From positions 134,431 through 198,430 of the forward strand of contig QQUF01000040.1 of NCBI GenBank assembly GCA_008501735.1: a stretch of 64,000 nt of DNA, in the 5' to 3' direction. Shown here in pieces: positions 41,751-50,094 of the stretch (positions are counted from its first letter, which is position 1; each line of letters starts with the position of its first letter). Below the pieces are notes generated by a model. That model had not been told where the DNA came from and ran no database searches. It saw only the letters and a program-made list of their open reading frames with translations. This DNA is from Calditrichota bacterium. Its GTDB lineage: Bacteria; CLD3. Position numbers and translations under genes: made by a program.

Positions 41751-42851
41751 ATGCTTGCAATTTTGAAATCCAAAAACGGTTTTTTAATTTTTCTGCTAAT
41801 CCTTTTTATCAGTCTTGTGCATTACTCGATTCACTTGGATATTAGTTACTTGCACGTAATTCTAAGACGACTTTATTACCTTCCTGTGATTTTAGCTTCG
41901 CTGACTTTTGGGCTTCGTGGTGGAATATTTTTTTCAGGAATTGTAACACTTTTTTATCTTCCTCATATTCTGCAACACGCTCATCATTCACAAAGTTTCC
42001 TTGCACAAATTGATAGATTTATTGAAGTTGGGTTCATCTTTGGATTTTCTTTTTTAATTGGGAGATTTACGGATTACCAACGTAAATCTCAAAAAATTGC
42101 TGAGCAAAAAACTATGGAAATTGAAGAACAATCCAAACAAATTTTGTTGCTTGAGCAAAAATTAAATTTTGCTGACAAGCTCTCAATTCTCGGTGAACTT
42201 TTTGCAACAATGGCTCACGAAGTCAGAAATCCACTTGGTTCAATAAAAGGTGTTGCTGAGATTCTTGAAAGAAGATTTAAGGGTTCTAAAGAAGTAGAAT
42301 TGATGCAAGTTTTGAATGAAGAAGTTGGTCGTCTTGAGGAAGTAGTTAGTAATTATTTGACTTTTGTAAAAAAGAAACCCGAAGAAAAATCCGAAGTTAG
42401 AACTCGAGATTTACTTGAATCTGTTGTAAAATTATTGAAACCTAAATTTGAAAAAAATGGCTTTGAAATTAAACTAATTTACGAAACTCAAGAAATTAAA
42501 AATTTTATGATTTTTGTTGATAAAATTCAACTTCAACAACTTTTTTTGAATTTAATTTTAAACGCATTCTATTCTTTAAAATCAGGTGGTGAAGTTAAAA
42601 TTGAAGTTTCACAAAATGAAAATTCAATAGTTTTCAAAGTAGTTGACAATGGGATTGGAGTCGAAGAAGAAAATAAAAAAAAGATTTTTGACTCATTTTT
42701 TACGACTCGTTCAAACGGAACAGGTTTGGGACTCTCAATTTGTAAAAAAATAACAGAAGAGCACAAAGGAACAATTTCATTTTTTAGCGAAATTGAAAAA
42801 GGTACGACTTTTGTTATTACGTTGCCAATTGATGAAAAAACTTTAAACTAA
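41751..42851 (+). CDS. Membrane sensor histidine kinase of the metal island
   Basis: A 366-residue kinase. Residues 10-105 contain three or four hydrophobic segments with very short loops, one of which holds PHILQHAHHSQSF, a possible metal-sensing His cluster. A coiled coil (about 108-142) leads to the phospho-acceptor MAHEVRNPLGSIKG (His156). The ATPase domain has LFLNLILNAFYSL, VVDNGIGVEEE and TGLGLSICKKITEEH, which is complete. It has no large periplasmic domain, unlike CusS or ZraS. It is followed by a metal-binding lipoprotein and an NtrC-type regulator, its obvious partner. Confidence 0.92.
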   Translation: MLAILKSKNGFLIFLLILFISLVHYSIHLDISYLHVILRRLYYLPVILASLTFGLRGGIFFSGIVTLFYLPHILQHAHHSQSFLAQIDRFIEVGFIFGFSFLIGRFTDYQRKSQKIAEQKTMEIEEQSKQILLLEQKLNFADKLSILGELFATMAHEVRNPLGSIKGVAEILERRFKGSKEVELMQVLNEEVGRLEEVVSNYLTFVKKKPEEKSEVRTRDLLESVVKLLKPKFEKNGFEIKLIYETQEIKNFMIFVDKIQLQQLFLNLILNAFYSLKSGGEVKIEVSQNENSIVFKVVDNGIGVEEENKKKIFDSFFTTRSNGTGLGLSICKKITEEHKGTISFFSEIEKGTTFVITLPIDEKTLN

Positions 42852-42870
42852 AATCTAAAAAAGGAAAAAA

Positions 42871-43209
42871 ATGTTTAAATCAATTTTACTAATCGCTTTA
42901 GTTGCGATAGTTTCCGTTTTTTACTCTTGTGCCGATAAGAAGGCAGTTGCTGAAACGACACAAATCAACCTTCCTTCAATGCAGTGTGAATCTTGCGTGG
43001 CAACAATCACGAAAGTTCTAAAATCTGTTGAAGGAGTCGAATCTGTAGAGATTAACCAAGAAACCAAAATTGCAAACGTAAGTTTTGACAAGACAAAAAC
43101 CGAATTGTCAAAATTGGAAACTGCGATTACAAAAGCAGGTTACGATGCAAATGATTCTCAAAAAGACGGAACAGCTTACAATAATTTGCCTGAATGTTGT
43201 AAAATGTAA
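42871..43209 (+). CDS. MerP-like heavy-metal-associated (HMA) lipoprotein
   Basis: A 112-residue exported protein. The leader (LLIALVAIVSVFYSCADKK) ends at a lipobox Cys. The rest is one ferredoxin-like HMA domain with the metal-binding loop MQCESCVATI and the usual VEGVESVEI strand. The C-terminus ends ECCKM, giving two more cysteines. It would bind Cu+ or Hg2+ in the periplasm. It sits between kinase and regulator genes with AAAAGG before its start and a hairpin after it, so it may pass metal to the sensor or simply buffer it. Confidence 0.88.
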   Translation: MFKSILLIALVAIVSVFYSCADKKAVAETTQINLPSMQCESCVATITKVLKSVEGVESVEINQETKIANVSFDKTKTELSKLETAITKAGYDANDSQKDGTAYNNLPECCKM

Positions 43210-43218
43210 TTTAAATTT

Positions 43219-43255
43219 AAAGTCTGCAATTTTTATGATTTTGCAGACTTTTTTA
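43219..43255 (+). terminator. Rho-independent terminator between the HMA gene and the regulator
   Basis: AAAGTCTGCAA at 43219-43229 pairs exactly with TTGCAGACTTT at 43241-43251, followed by further T's. It should reduce transcription of the regulator relative to the two genes before it. Confidence 0.82.
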
Positions 43256-43271
43256 TTTCTGGATTAACCAA

Positions 43272-44600
43272 ATGAAAATTTTATTAATTGACGACGACAA
43301 AAACCTTCTCAAAGTAAACAAAATTCAACTTGAAGATTCAGGTTACAAAGTTATCACAGCAAACGACGGACAAGAAGGTCTGAGTGCTTTCAAAAAGTAT
43401 GAATTCGATTTGATTCTTTGTGATATTCAAATGCCCAAAATGTCGGGTAAAGAAGTTCTTCAAGAAATTAGAAAGATAAATTCAGAAATTCCATTTATTG
43501 TAATTACGGCTTACGGCAGTGTTGACGATTCGATGGAAATGGTTCGTTTTGGTGCAAATGATTACATTCAAAAGCCTTTTGGAGTCGAAAGGCTGGTTTT
43601 TACAATTGAGAAAAATTATCGACTTTCAAGGCTTAACAAAGAGAATAAATTCCTCAAACAAGAACTTAAAAACAAAGATTTTATTGAATTTAAAAGTGAA
43701 TCTCCAAAATGTGAATTCATAAAAAATATTATCACAAAAATTAAAGATTCCTCTGCGACAGTTTTAATTACAGGTGAAACAGGTGTAGGAAAAGAAATTA
43801 TCGCAAAAAATATTCACTTCTCGGGCAACAGACAAAACTCTCCTTTTGTGGAAATAAATTGTGCTTCCGTTCCTGACACTTTAATCGAGTCAGAACTCTT
43901 TGGACACGAAAAAGGAGCTTTTACAGGAGCAAATGAAAAGCGAATCGGTAAATTTGAATTTGCCGACAAAGGCACTATTTTTTTAGATGAGATTGGCGAT
44001 TTGAAACCTGATTTACAAGCAAAACTCCTGAGAGTTTTACAAGAGAAAAAAATTGAAAGAATTGGCGGTAATAAACAGTTAGAAATTGATGTTCGGGTAA
44101 TTGCCGCAACGCATAGAAATTTATTAGAGCAAATTCCAAAAGGGCTTTTCCGTGAAGACTTATTTTTTCGACTGAATGTGATTCCAATTCAAGTTCCGTC
44201 ACTTCGGGAACGTAAGGAAGATATTTTGCCATTGGCAGAATTTTTCCTAAAAAAATATAATATTTTTAATAAAAATTTATTCTTATCCGAAAAATCTAAA
44301 AATGAACTGTTGGAGAATATTTGGAAAGGTAATGTGAGAGAATTGGAAAACACAATTGAAAGAGCTGTTTTACTTTCCGATTCAGAAAATATCGATTTAG
44401 GCTCTTATTCGAATGCTTCGATTCCAATTACTGGATTGACAGAATTCCTCCAAACTTCTGAGATGGGACTTGAAGAAATTGAAATTCAAATCATTAAATC
44501 GGCTTTAGAAAAATTTGGTGGAAATAAATCACAAACGGCAAAAGCACTAAAAATTGAAAGACACATCTTACTTTACAAACTCAAAAAGTATAAAATTTAA
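43272..44600 (+). CDS. NtrC-family sigma-54 response regulator of the metal island
   Basis: A 442-residue regulator. The receiver domain has the acidic pocket IDDDKN and the phosphorylatable Asp51 (ILCDIQMPKMSG). The AAA+ domain has GETGVGKE, the intact sigma-54 loop GAFTGA, GTIFLDEIGDL and FREDLFFRLN. The C-terminal Fis-type helix-turn-helix is GGNKSQTAKALKIERHIL. It would be phosphorylated by the kinase two genes upstream and activate sigma-54 promoters. The two TGGCAC-type promoters and three GAATATTC palindromes nearby are natural targets. Confidence 0.95.
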   Translation: MKILLIDDDKNLLKVNKIQLEDSGYKVITANDGQEGLSAFKKYEFDLILCDIQMPKMSGKEVLQEIRKINSEIPFIVITAYGSVDDSMEMVRFGANDYIQKPFGVERLVFTIEKNYRLSRLNKENKFLKQELKNKDFIEFKSESPKCEFIKNIITKIKDSSATVLITGETGVGKEIIAKNIHFSGNRQNSPFVEINCASVPDTLIESELFGHEKGAFTGANEKRIGKFEFADKGTIFLDEIGDLKPDLQAKLLRVLQEKKIERIGGNKQLEIDVRVIAATHRNLLEQIPKGLFREDLFFRLNVIPIQVPSLRERKEDILPLAEFFLKKYNIFNKNLFLSEKSKNELLENIWKGNVRELENTIERAVLLSDSENIDLGSYSNASIPITGLTEFLQTSEMGLEEIEIQIIKSALEKFGGNKSQTAKALKIERHILLYKLKKYKI

Positions 44601-44622
44601 TAAAGATTTATGGGAGTAAAAA

Positions 44623-44688
44623 ATGAAGTTCAAGTTAGGCGAGATTAATATTGTTTGTAAAGACTTAGAGATAAAATTTTATTTGTAA
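44623..44688 (+). pseudogene. Truncated duplicate of the VOC gene at 45884
   Basis: The 21 codons MKFKLGEINIVCKDLEIKFY and one more match the first 16 residues of the VOC protein at 45884 (MNFKLGEFNIVCKDLE) at 14 positions. A small deletion follows and an early stop. GGGAG precedes the ATG. It is a gene remnant, with the intact methyltransferase gene now lying between remnant and full copy. Confidence 0.75.
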
Positions 44689-44794
44689 AATCATTAGAAA
44701 TCAAAGGTAAATTTCTAAACAATTAATTTCTTTTTTGAATTTGATTACATTTTGGGAATTCAAATTCAAAAAAGAAAAATGTTAGAATTTAAAA

Positions 44795-45862
44795 ATGCAG
44801 CAAAATCTAAAACCGAATAGACCGAAAATAATTACAACTGAAATTGAAGGATTAGTTTTCAATCGCAGAATGAATATCGCTCATGCAATCGAAGCACTTT
44901 TGAGTAAAGAGTTCGTCCTTGTTGACGATTTTTACAGCACAGGTTTACAGATTTTGGAAGAGCTAAACTTTTACTTAAAACAGAAATTTTCAAAGAAAGA
45001 TTACAATTCGCAACGTGAAGCTCGTTCTGTTTTCAGAGAACTTTCGCACAAATTATTGTTGATGGTTAGTGACAATAGATTGGAAGTTCGGAAGTCACCG
45101 AAAATTGGTTGGCTGAAAATTTTGTATCCCGAAATTTCAGAATTTTTCATCTCGTTTCCTGACGTTCAAGGTTTGAACAGTTCGTGGCAATGGTTTCAAA
45201 ATGGAATCAAGTTAGATATTTTGCCATTTCGTCTAAAACCATATTTTGGCACTTACTTTCCGACAAGGTTTGACCATTTGGAACTTTTTGAAAATTGGTT
45301 GAAAACTTACAATGGAACTAAAAAGAATGCAATTGACATTGGAGTTGGAAGCGGAGTTTTGTCTTTTCAAATGTTGCAAAACGGATTCCAAAATATTTAT
45401 GGAACTGACTCTAATCCAAATTCAATTATTGGCTTAACACAAGAAGTTGAAAGATTGAAGTTTGGAAATAAATTCAATCTAAGTTGTGGAGATTTGTTTG
45501 CAAGTTTGGATTTTGCAACTGAATTGATTGTATTTAATCCACCTTGGCTAATTGCAAATCACGAATTAGAAGAAGGAATTGATAAAGCGATTTACTACGA
45601 ACCTGATTTGTTTCCGAGATTCTTTGAACAAGCTAAAAATCATTTGGCAAAAGATGGTAAAATTGTAATGATTTTTTCAAATTTTGCAAAAGTTGTTGGT
45701 CAGGAAGTTAAAAACCCAATAAATGTTGAGTTAGGAAATTTTAACCGATTTAGAAGAGTGGAATTTTTTCAAAAGAAACCAAAACCTTCCTCAAAAAAGA
45801 CAAGGCGTAAAGATTGGCGACAAAACGAAAAAGTCGAGCTATGGGTTTTGTCGCACAAATAA
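44795..45862 (+). CDS. Class I SAM-dependent methyltransferase (small-domain / RsmC-PrmC-like)
   Basis: A 355-residue enzyme. The SAM-binding motif I is AIDIGVGSGVLSFQML at about residues 183-198 and the catalytic NPPW motif (IVFNPPWLI) is at about 246-254. NPPY/NPPW is typical of amino-N or exocyclic-N methylation of RNA, DNA or protein glutamine. The first 150 residues have no family I recognise, and a Lys-rich segment (KKPKPSSKKTRRKDWR) near the end suggests nucleic-acid contact. Target unknown. It lies between the VOC remnant and the intact VOC gene. Confidence 0.8.
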   Translation: MQQNLKPNRPKIITTEIEGLVFNRRMNIAHAIEALLSKEFVLVDDFYSTGLQILEELNFYLKQKFSKKDYNSQREARSVFRELSHKLLLMVSDNRLEVRKSPKIGWLKILYPEISEFFISFPDVQGLNSSWQWFQNGIKLDILPFRLKPYFGTYFPTRFDHLELFENWLKTYNGTKKNAIDIGVGSGVLSFQMLQNGFQNIYGTDSNPNSIIGLTQEVERLKFGNKFNLSCGDLFASLDFATELIVFNPPWLIANHELEEGIDKAIYYEPDLFPRFFEQAKNHLAKDGKIVMIFSNFAKVVGQEVKNPINVELGNFNRFRRVEFFQKKPKPSSKKTRRKDWRQNEKVELWVLSHK

Positions 45863-45883
45863 AAAATTAATAAAGGTCTAAAA

Positions 45884-46246
45884 ATGAATTTCAAATTGGG
45901 TGAGTTCAACATTGTTTGTAAAGACTTGGAAAAGAGTTTACACTTTTATCAGGAAATTCTTGGTTTTGAATTTGTTGAAAAGGATTCGGGTGCAATGCGA
46001 CTAAAATTCGGAGGTAATTATTTTCTACTTTTACCTTTCGCGAAAAATGAAAATATTAAAACTCCTTACTGTGAAAACCCTACTTTTTCTTTTGATATTT
46101 TAGTCGATGAAATTTCAGAAGCTAAAAAATATTTTCTCTCAAAAGGAGTAACAATCGAAGACGAAGAAACAGAAATTAGTGAAAGTTTTTGGATTCGAGA
46201 CCCAGACAATCTTGTAATTGAAGTTGTTTCAAGTAGTTTGCAGTAA
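45884..46246 (+). CDS. VOC (glyoxalase-like) family protein
   Basis: A 120-residue vicinal-oxygen-chelate protein with the opening FNIVCKDLEKSLHFYQEILG, the central strand MRLKFGGNYFLLLPF and the closing WIRDPDNLVIEVVSS, where the last Glu is a usual metal ligand. It is probably a dimer. Substrate cannot be read from sequence. AAAGG lies before its start, and it begins 21 bp after the methyltransferase, so both are likely in one transcript. A broken copy of its 5' end is at 44623. Confidence 0.85.
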   Translation: MNFKLGEFNIVCKDLEKSLHFYQEILGFEFVEKDSGAMRLKFGGNYFLLLPFAKNENIKTPYCENPTFSFDILVDEISEAKKYFLSKGVTIEDEETEISESFWIRDPDNLVIEVVSSSLQ

Positions 46247-46249
46247 ACT

Positions 46250-46265
46250 TGTGATACAAATCACT
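46250..46265. promoter_or_regulatory. CRP/FNR-family-like box, distal
   Basis: TGTGATACAAATCACT matches TGTGA-N6-TCACA at all but the last base. It lies immediately after the VOC gene, about 350 bp before the next start codon. Confidence 0.45.
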
Positions 46266-46373
46266 TATCGAAAACTATAAGGCTTTCGCCGATAGTTCTG
46301 ATAATTCAATTCATTTGTAGCTACTTTTACTTTCGGAAGTAGCATTTGAAGTAGCATTTCATAAAATCCCCTC

Positions 46374-46407
46374 AAAGTCGTTTGAATTTTTTCAAGCGGC
46401 TTTTTTT
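46374..46407 (+). terminator. Rho-independent terminator after the VOC gene transcript
   Basis: AAAGTCGTTTGAA at 46374-46386 pairs with TTCAAGCGGCTTT at 46391-46403 (two G-T pairs in RNA), followed by a run of T's. Confidence 0.8.
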
Positions 46408-46473
46408 GTTCTCAAACCCAAATCACAATTCTCTAAAAAAGCTCAAGTTGCGAAATATCGCTAACAAATTGCT

Positions 46474-46489
46474 TGTGATATTTAACACA
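46474..46489. promoter_or_regulatory. CRP/FNR-family-like box, proximal
   Basis: TGTGATATTTAACACA is part of the longer symmetric CTTGTG-N8-CACAAG (46472-46491). This resembles the TTGTGA-N6-TCACAA sites of the HcpR/DNR branch of CRP/FNR regulators. It is about 37 bp upstream of the sigma-54-like element. Confidence 0.5.
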
Positions 46490-46527
46490 AGTTCAGTTTA
46501 AAGTCTTTGAAATCGCAATTTTGTTTT

Positions 46528-46543
46528 TGGCACTGCTTTTGAA
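46528..46543 (+). promoter_or_regulatory. Sigma-54-like promoter of the type IX-secreted protein gene
   Basis: TGGCAC-TGCTT-TTGAA has an exact -24 element and canonical spacing; the -12 element deviates (GA for GC). It ends 57 bp before the ATG. The match is weaker than those in the metal island. Confidence 0.5.
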
Positions 46544-46600
46544 ATAACTAAAGCGAAACAACAAACGAAAACTTAAACTTAATTTTTTAGAGGTAATAAA

Positions 46601-48280
46601 ATGAAAACTTTAACAAACTTCACAACAACGATTTCACTTTTAGTGGGAATTTTTTCAGCAGCAAACTCACAGTCATTAACTTTTAGTGTTGATAATTACA
46701 CAGGCACAACAACTGCTGGTCCTTTTATGTTTGTAAACACAGAAGGACAAAATGTTTTTGCTTACAAAGATTTTGATTGGAAATTTGGTAACGGACCTCA
46801 AGGACAAGCTCCAACAAGTTCTTCTTGCACAGCAGAAAACTTGAATGTAGTAGCAGGAACAGGTGGAATAACACTTTTTGTAACTGGCTACGATTTAACA
46901 AGTTTCCACCACTTAGGAACCGGAGACAAAAGAATTTACTCACACGGAAATGCTACTATCAATCTAAATGGAAATCCGGTTCTTGTTTTGACAGACTTGG
47001 TTTCTGAAGTTACAGTTTCTTATCCACCACCTCACGGAGCAGGAAATTTTGAATCAGGTTTTGGACAAGGTGTAATTGATGTTGGAGCAAGTGATGCAAA
47101 TTGGGTTGCTGAGTTAGATCCATTTGGAACAGGAAATGTAGCTTTTGAATTCTCTTCTGTTTCACCGGTTGAGCAAAACCAAATTGGCTATTACGATTTT
47201 AATATCGAAATTAAGCCGATAACTGTAAACCGTCAAATTATTATTAACCAACTTGCAGACGGTAACAACGAAAATGTGAATATGAATGGAATCGGTTTGG
47301 ATTTCCAATTTGCAAACGCAACTTTTGGTGGTGGTGGACAAGGAACTAATAATTTATTCGGAATGTTTGTTCCTGAAGACCCAACAGGCGATTTGCCTGC
47401 AGGAATTGAAATGATGAACAATGCTTCTTTCTGGCATCTCGGAACAACAATGTCTTCATTCTCAACTGAAATAACTTTTGATTTAACTCAACTTGGAATG
47501 GCTTTTGACCAAAATAAAGTTAGAATTTTAAGACGTGCTAATGCAGACTCAGAATGGGAAATTTATAATGACATTACAGTTGTCAATGGAACAACTGTTA
47601 AAGCTAACAATGTTACAGGTTTTAGTGACTGGAATATCGGGGAAGCAGAAGACGAACCACTTCCTGTAGAACTTTCAGCTTTCACAGCACAACAAAATGG
47701 CAGAGAAATTCAACTTAATTGGACAACCGCAACTGAGTTAGAAAACAAAGGTTTTGTAATCGAAAGAGCAACAAACGGCTTAGAATTTATTGAAATTTCA
47801 AGCTATGAAAATAACACAAGTTTAATCGGGCAAGGAAGTGTTAGCCACGAAACTAACTACACTTTTACCGACAAAAATGTAAATTTTGGAAACACTTACT
47901 CTTACAGATTAATTGACGTTGACTACAATCAAACAAAGAATACAAGTGAAGAAGTCTTTATAAAATTAGTTTTTGAAAATGAAGAAACAAACAACGCTAA
48001 ACTTAGCTACGAATTGAAACAAAATTTCCCAAACCCTTTCAACCCAACTACAACAATAAGTTTCTTGATGAAAAAAGACGGTTTAGCAAAAGTAAGCGTT
48101 TACAACATTACAGGACAATTAGTAAAAACTTTAGTTTCAAAAGGATTGGCAAAAGGCGAACACAGTTTGACTTGGGACGGAACAGACAATTTCGGACAAA
48201 GTGTCGCAAGTGGAATCTACTACTACAAACTTGAAAGCGGAAACTTCACTGACATCAAAAAAATGACACTACTCAAATAA
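46601..48280 (+). CDS. Type IX-secreted surface/extracellular protein
   Basis: A 559-residue secreted protein. The signal peptide (TTISLLVGIFSAANSQ) is followed by a roughly 300-residue beta-rich region of unknown family with Gly/Asn-rich turns. A fibronectin-like region (PVELSAFTAQQNGREIQLNW, ending YSYRLIDVDYN) comes next, and the C-terminal sorting domain of about 85 residues has NFPNPFNPTTTISF, VSVYNITGQLVKTL and GIYYYKLESG. The sorting domain directs export by the type IX secretion system and is removed or anchored at the surface. The FNIII-like 'LNWTTATELENKGFVIER' is typical of Bacteroidota/Ignavibacteria. A complex promoter region precedes it. Confidence 0.85.
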   Translation: MKTLTNFTTTISLLVGIFSAANSQSLTFSVDNYTGTTTAGPFMFVNTEGQNVFAYKDFDWKFGNGPQGQAPTSSSCTAENLNVVAGTGGITLFVTGYDLTSFHHLGTGDKRIYSHGNATINLNGNPVLVLTDLVSEVTVSYPPPHGAGNFESGFGQGVIDVGASDANWVAELDPFGTGNVAFEFSSVSPVEQNQIGYYDFNIEIKPITVNRQIIINQLADGNNENVNMNGIGLDFQFANATFGGGGQGTNNLFGMFVPEDPTGDLPAGIEMMNNASFWHLGTTMSSFSTEITFDLTQLGMAFDQNKVRILRRANADSEWEIYNDITVVNGTTVKANNVTGFSDWNIGEAEDEPLPVELSAFTAQQNGREIQLNWTTATELENKGFVIERATNGLEFIEISSYENNTSLIGQGSVSHETNYTFTDKNVNFGNTYSYRLIDVDYNQTKNTSEEVFIKLVFENEETNNAKLSYELKQNFPNPFNPTTTISFLMKKDGLAKVSVYNITGQLVKTLVSKGLAKGEHSLTWDGTDNFGQSVASGIYYYKLESGNFTDIKKMTLLK

Positions 48281-48314
48281 TGATTAATGTTTAATGACTA
48301 ATGAATAATATTTT

Positions 48315-48339
48315 AGAGAGGCTCTGCCTCTCTTTTTTT
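48315..48339 (+). terminator. Rho-independent terminator of the type IX-secreted protein gene
   Basis: AGAGAGGC at 48315-48322 pairs exactly with GCCTCTCT at 48326-48333 around TCT and runs into a T-tract. Confidence 0.9.
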
Positions 48340-48367
48340 GTTGGGAACAAAAATTTTTGTTCCCAAC
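48340..48367. repeat. 28-bp perfect palindrome (palindromic element, family B), copy 1
   Basis: GTTGGGAACAAAAA at 48340-48353 is exactly mirrored at 48354-48367. The same element with a compensated T/A swap in the arms is at 61675-61702. It lies right behind a terminator and is framed by ATTAAT/ATTGAT-rich sequence on both sides (48281-48310 and 48385-48420) that is itself loosely inverted. Confidence 0.8.
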
Positions 48368-48420
48368 ATTTTGTGTTACATTCCCAATTAATCATTAACC
48401 ATTAATCAATAATCATTAGA

Positions 48421-50046
48421 ATGTTTTCAAATTATTTTACATTAAAAAAGTTCGTTTCTGAATCACTTACGGAGCTTGTTGACTACAAGTTTTTACAGGC
48501 TTATTCTCAAAGAAAAAACAAACTTACTCTTGAGTTTAGCAAGGGCGAAGAAATTAGAAAATACGATTTTTGTGTTCACAGTAAAATTGCGGGTTTCGTA
48601 CCGCAAAAGTTTTTGAAGCGTGCAAGGCAATCAATTGAGTTTTTCCAAGAACTCAAAGGTAAAAAAATCACAAAAATTCTTTTGGATTCGGAAGAAAGAA
48701 TTATCCGAATTGAAATTGAAGAACGAGAATTGATTTTCAGAATTTTTGGTAAAGACTCAAACGTTTTTTTAGTGAAAGATGAAATTTGTATTGACGCTTT
48801 TAAGAGGTTGGGTTTCATTGGTGGACAAAAATTTGAAACTAAAAAGCGTGTCGGAAATATTTTTCCAAATTCAGAATTTCAAATTTGGGAAAATGCCTTT
48901 ACGGAGTCAGAACTAGAACCTGAGAAGTTTTTACAAAAAAAAGTAAATCACTTAGGCAAAACCTTAGCTCAAGAAATTCTTTTTAGAACAAACGAAAAAA
49001 CTTTAGAAGAAATTTATAACGTAACTCAAGAAGTCCTAAAAGAATTTGTTACCTCAAAAGCTAAGATTTACTTAGACGAAAATGCTCCTGTAAAATTCTC
49101 ACTTTGTGAACTCAAATCTCTTGGTAAAATGGAGTTCCAAGAGTTTGAAAACTTGGAAGAAGCGGTTCAATTTTTCGGCTCAAAATTTGAGAAGGCAGAA
49201 GCGTTTCAAAATCGAAAAGGTGCTTGTAAGAAAGTCCTATCAAGCAAAAAAAAATCAGCTACAAAAGCCTTAAAAGAAAATTATCGAGTTTTTGAAAAAC
49301 CTGACAACTCTGCTGAACTTCGGAAGTTCGGCGAAATGATTTTGGCTTACTTTCACGAAGTCAAGCAAGGACAAAAGTCTGTAACTTTAAATGATTTTGA
49401 AACAGGTGAGCCGATTGAAATTCAGTTAAATCCTGAATTTGCACCTGATGTGAATGCTAAAAATTATTTTAAAAGGTCTAAAAAACAAGTTCGTGCAATC
49501 GAAGGAGCTGAGAAAAGGATTAACGAGCTTGAACCCGAACTTGAAGTAATTAATTCACTTTTAGAAGAGTTAGAGGAGAGTAAAACATTCAAAGAAATTG
49601 CGAGTGTTGAGCAAAAGTTAGCTGAACTCGGATTTTTCACAAGCCAAAATGCACCGAATAAAAAAATCGGCAAAAGTATCACAAAAAAATATCGTGAAGT
49701 TGATTTGGGTGAGAATTGGAATGTTTGGGTCGGGCGAAACAAAAATGAAAATGATGAGCTTACTTTAAAAGTTGCGAAAAAAGACGATTGGTTTTTCCAC
49801 TTTTACGGAGGAGCAGGTTCTCATGTAATTCTTCGTCAAGAAGGTCGAAAAGGAAATCCGCCTTCTTACATTTTTGAAAAAGCAGCTTCTGTGGCAGCGT
49901 TTTACAGCGACGGAAAACACTCGTCAGTTGCACCTGTAACTTACACACAAGTCAAGCACGTTTCAAAACCTCGTAAAGCACCAAAAGGCTTGGTAAAATT
50001 AAAATTTGAAAAGATTTTATACGTAGAACCGAAGAAAGAATTTTAG
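48421..50046 (+). CDS. NFACT-family protein (RqcH/FbpA-like)
   Basis: A 541-residue protein of the NEMF/FbpA/Caliban/Tae2 family. It has an N-terminal NFACT-N domain (about 1-230), a helical coiled-coil hairpin (about 350-400, EGAEKRINELEPELEVINSL) and the C-terminal NFACT-R domain (WNVWVGRNKNENDELTLKVA, DDWFFHFYGGAGSHVILRQE, then VTYTQVKHVSKPRKAPKG). Relatives bind stalled 50S subunits and tRNA-Ala to add alanine tails. The D-R dyad needed by RqcH appears replaced by E-R in DSEERIIRI, so tailing activity is unsure. The N-terminal half is quite divergent. Confidence 0.88.
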   Translation: MFSNYFTLKKFVSESLTELVDYKFLQAYSQRKNKLTLEFSKGEEIRKYDFCVHSKIAGFVPQKFLKRARQSIEFFQELKGKKITKILLDSEERIIRIEIEERELIFRIFGKDSNVFLVKDEICIDAFKRLGFIGGQKFETKKRVGNIFPNSEFQIWENAFTESELEPEKFLQKKVNHLGKTLAQEILFRTNEKTLEEIYNVTQEVLKEFVTSKAKIYLDENAPVKFSLCELKSLGKMEFQEFENLEEAVQFFGSKFEKAEAFQNRKGACKKVLSSKKKSATKALKENYRVFEKPDNSAELRKFGEMILAYFHEVKQGQKSVTLNDFETGEPIEIQLNPEFAPDVNAKNYFKRSKKQVRAIEGAEKRINELEPELEVINSLLEELEESKTFKEIASVEQKLAELGFFTSQNAPNKKIGKSITKKYREVDLGENWNVWVGRNKNENDELTLKVAKKDDWFFHFYGGAGSHVILRQEGRKGNPPSYIFEKAASVAAFYSDGKHSSVAPVTYTQVKHVSKPRKAPKGLVKLKFEKILYVEPKKEF

Positions 50047-50055
50047 AAAAAAGAA

Positions 50056-50086
50056 AACCTGAAAGGTTTTAAAAACCTTTCAGGTT
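50056..50086. terminator. 31-bp palindrome between convergent genes (family C), likely bidirectional terminator
   Basis: AACCTGAAAGGTTTT at 50056-50070 is mirrored at 50072-50086 around one A. T- and A-runs lie in the loop and flanks. It shares the ACCTGA-x-AGGTTTT layout with the 33-bp palindrome inside cusB, differing by a compensated base pair. It sits 10 bp after the NFACT stop and 8 bp after the PruA stop on the other strand. Confidence 0.75.
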
Positions 50087-50094
50087 AAAATAAA

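Larger units (their letters stand above)
46247..46600. other. 354-bp regulatory region upstream of the type IX-secreted protein gene
   Basis: No gene is seen. In order it holds a CRP/FNR-like box at 46250, a small stem (AACTAT with ATAGTT) near 46274-46298, a tandem GAAGTAGCATTT repeat at about 46336-46358, a terminator at 46374-46407, a second CRP/FNR-like box at 46474 and a sigma-54-like element at 46528. The first part is the end of the upstream transcript and the last 150 bp is promoter. Confidence 0.6.
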
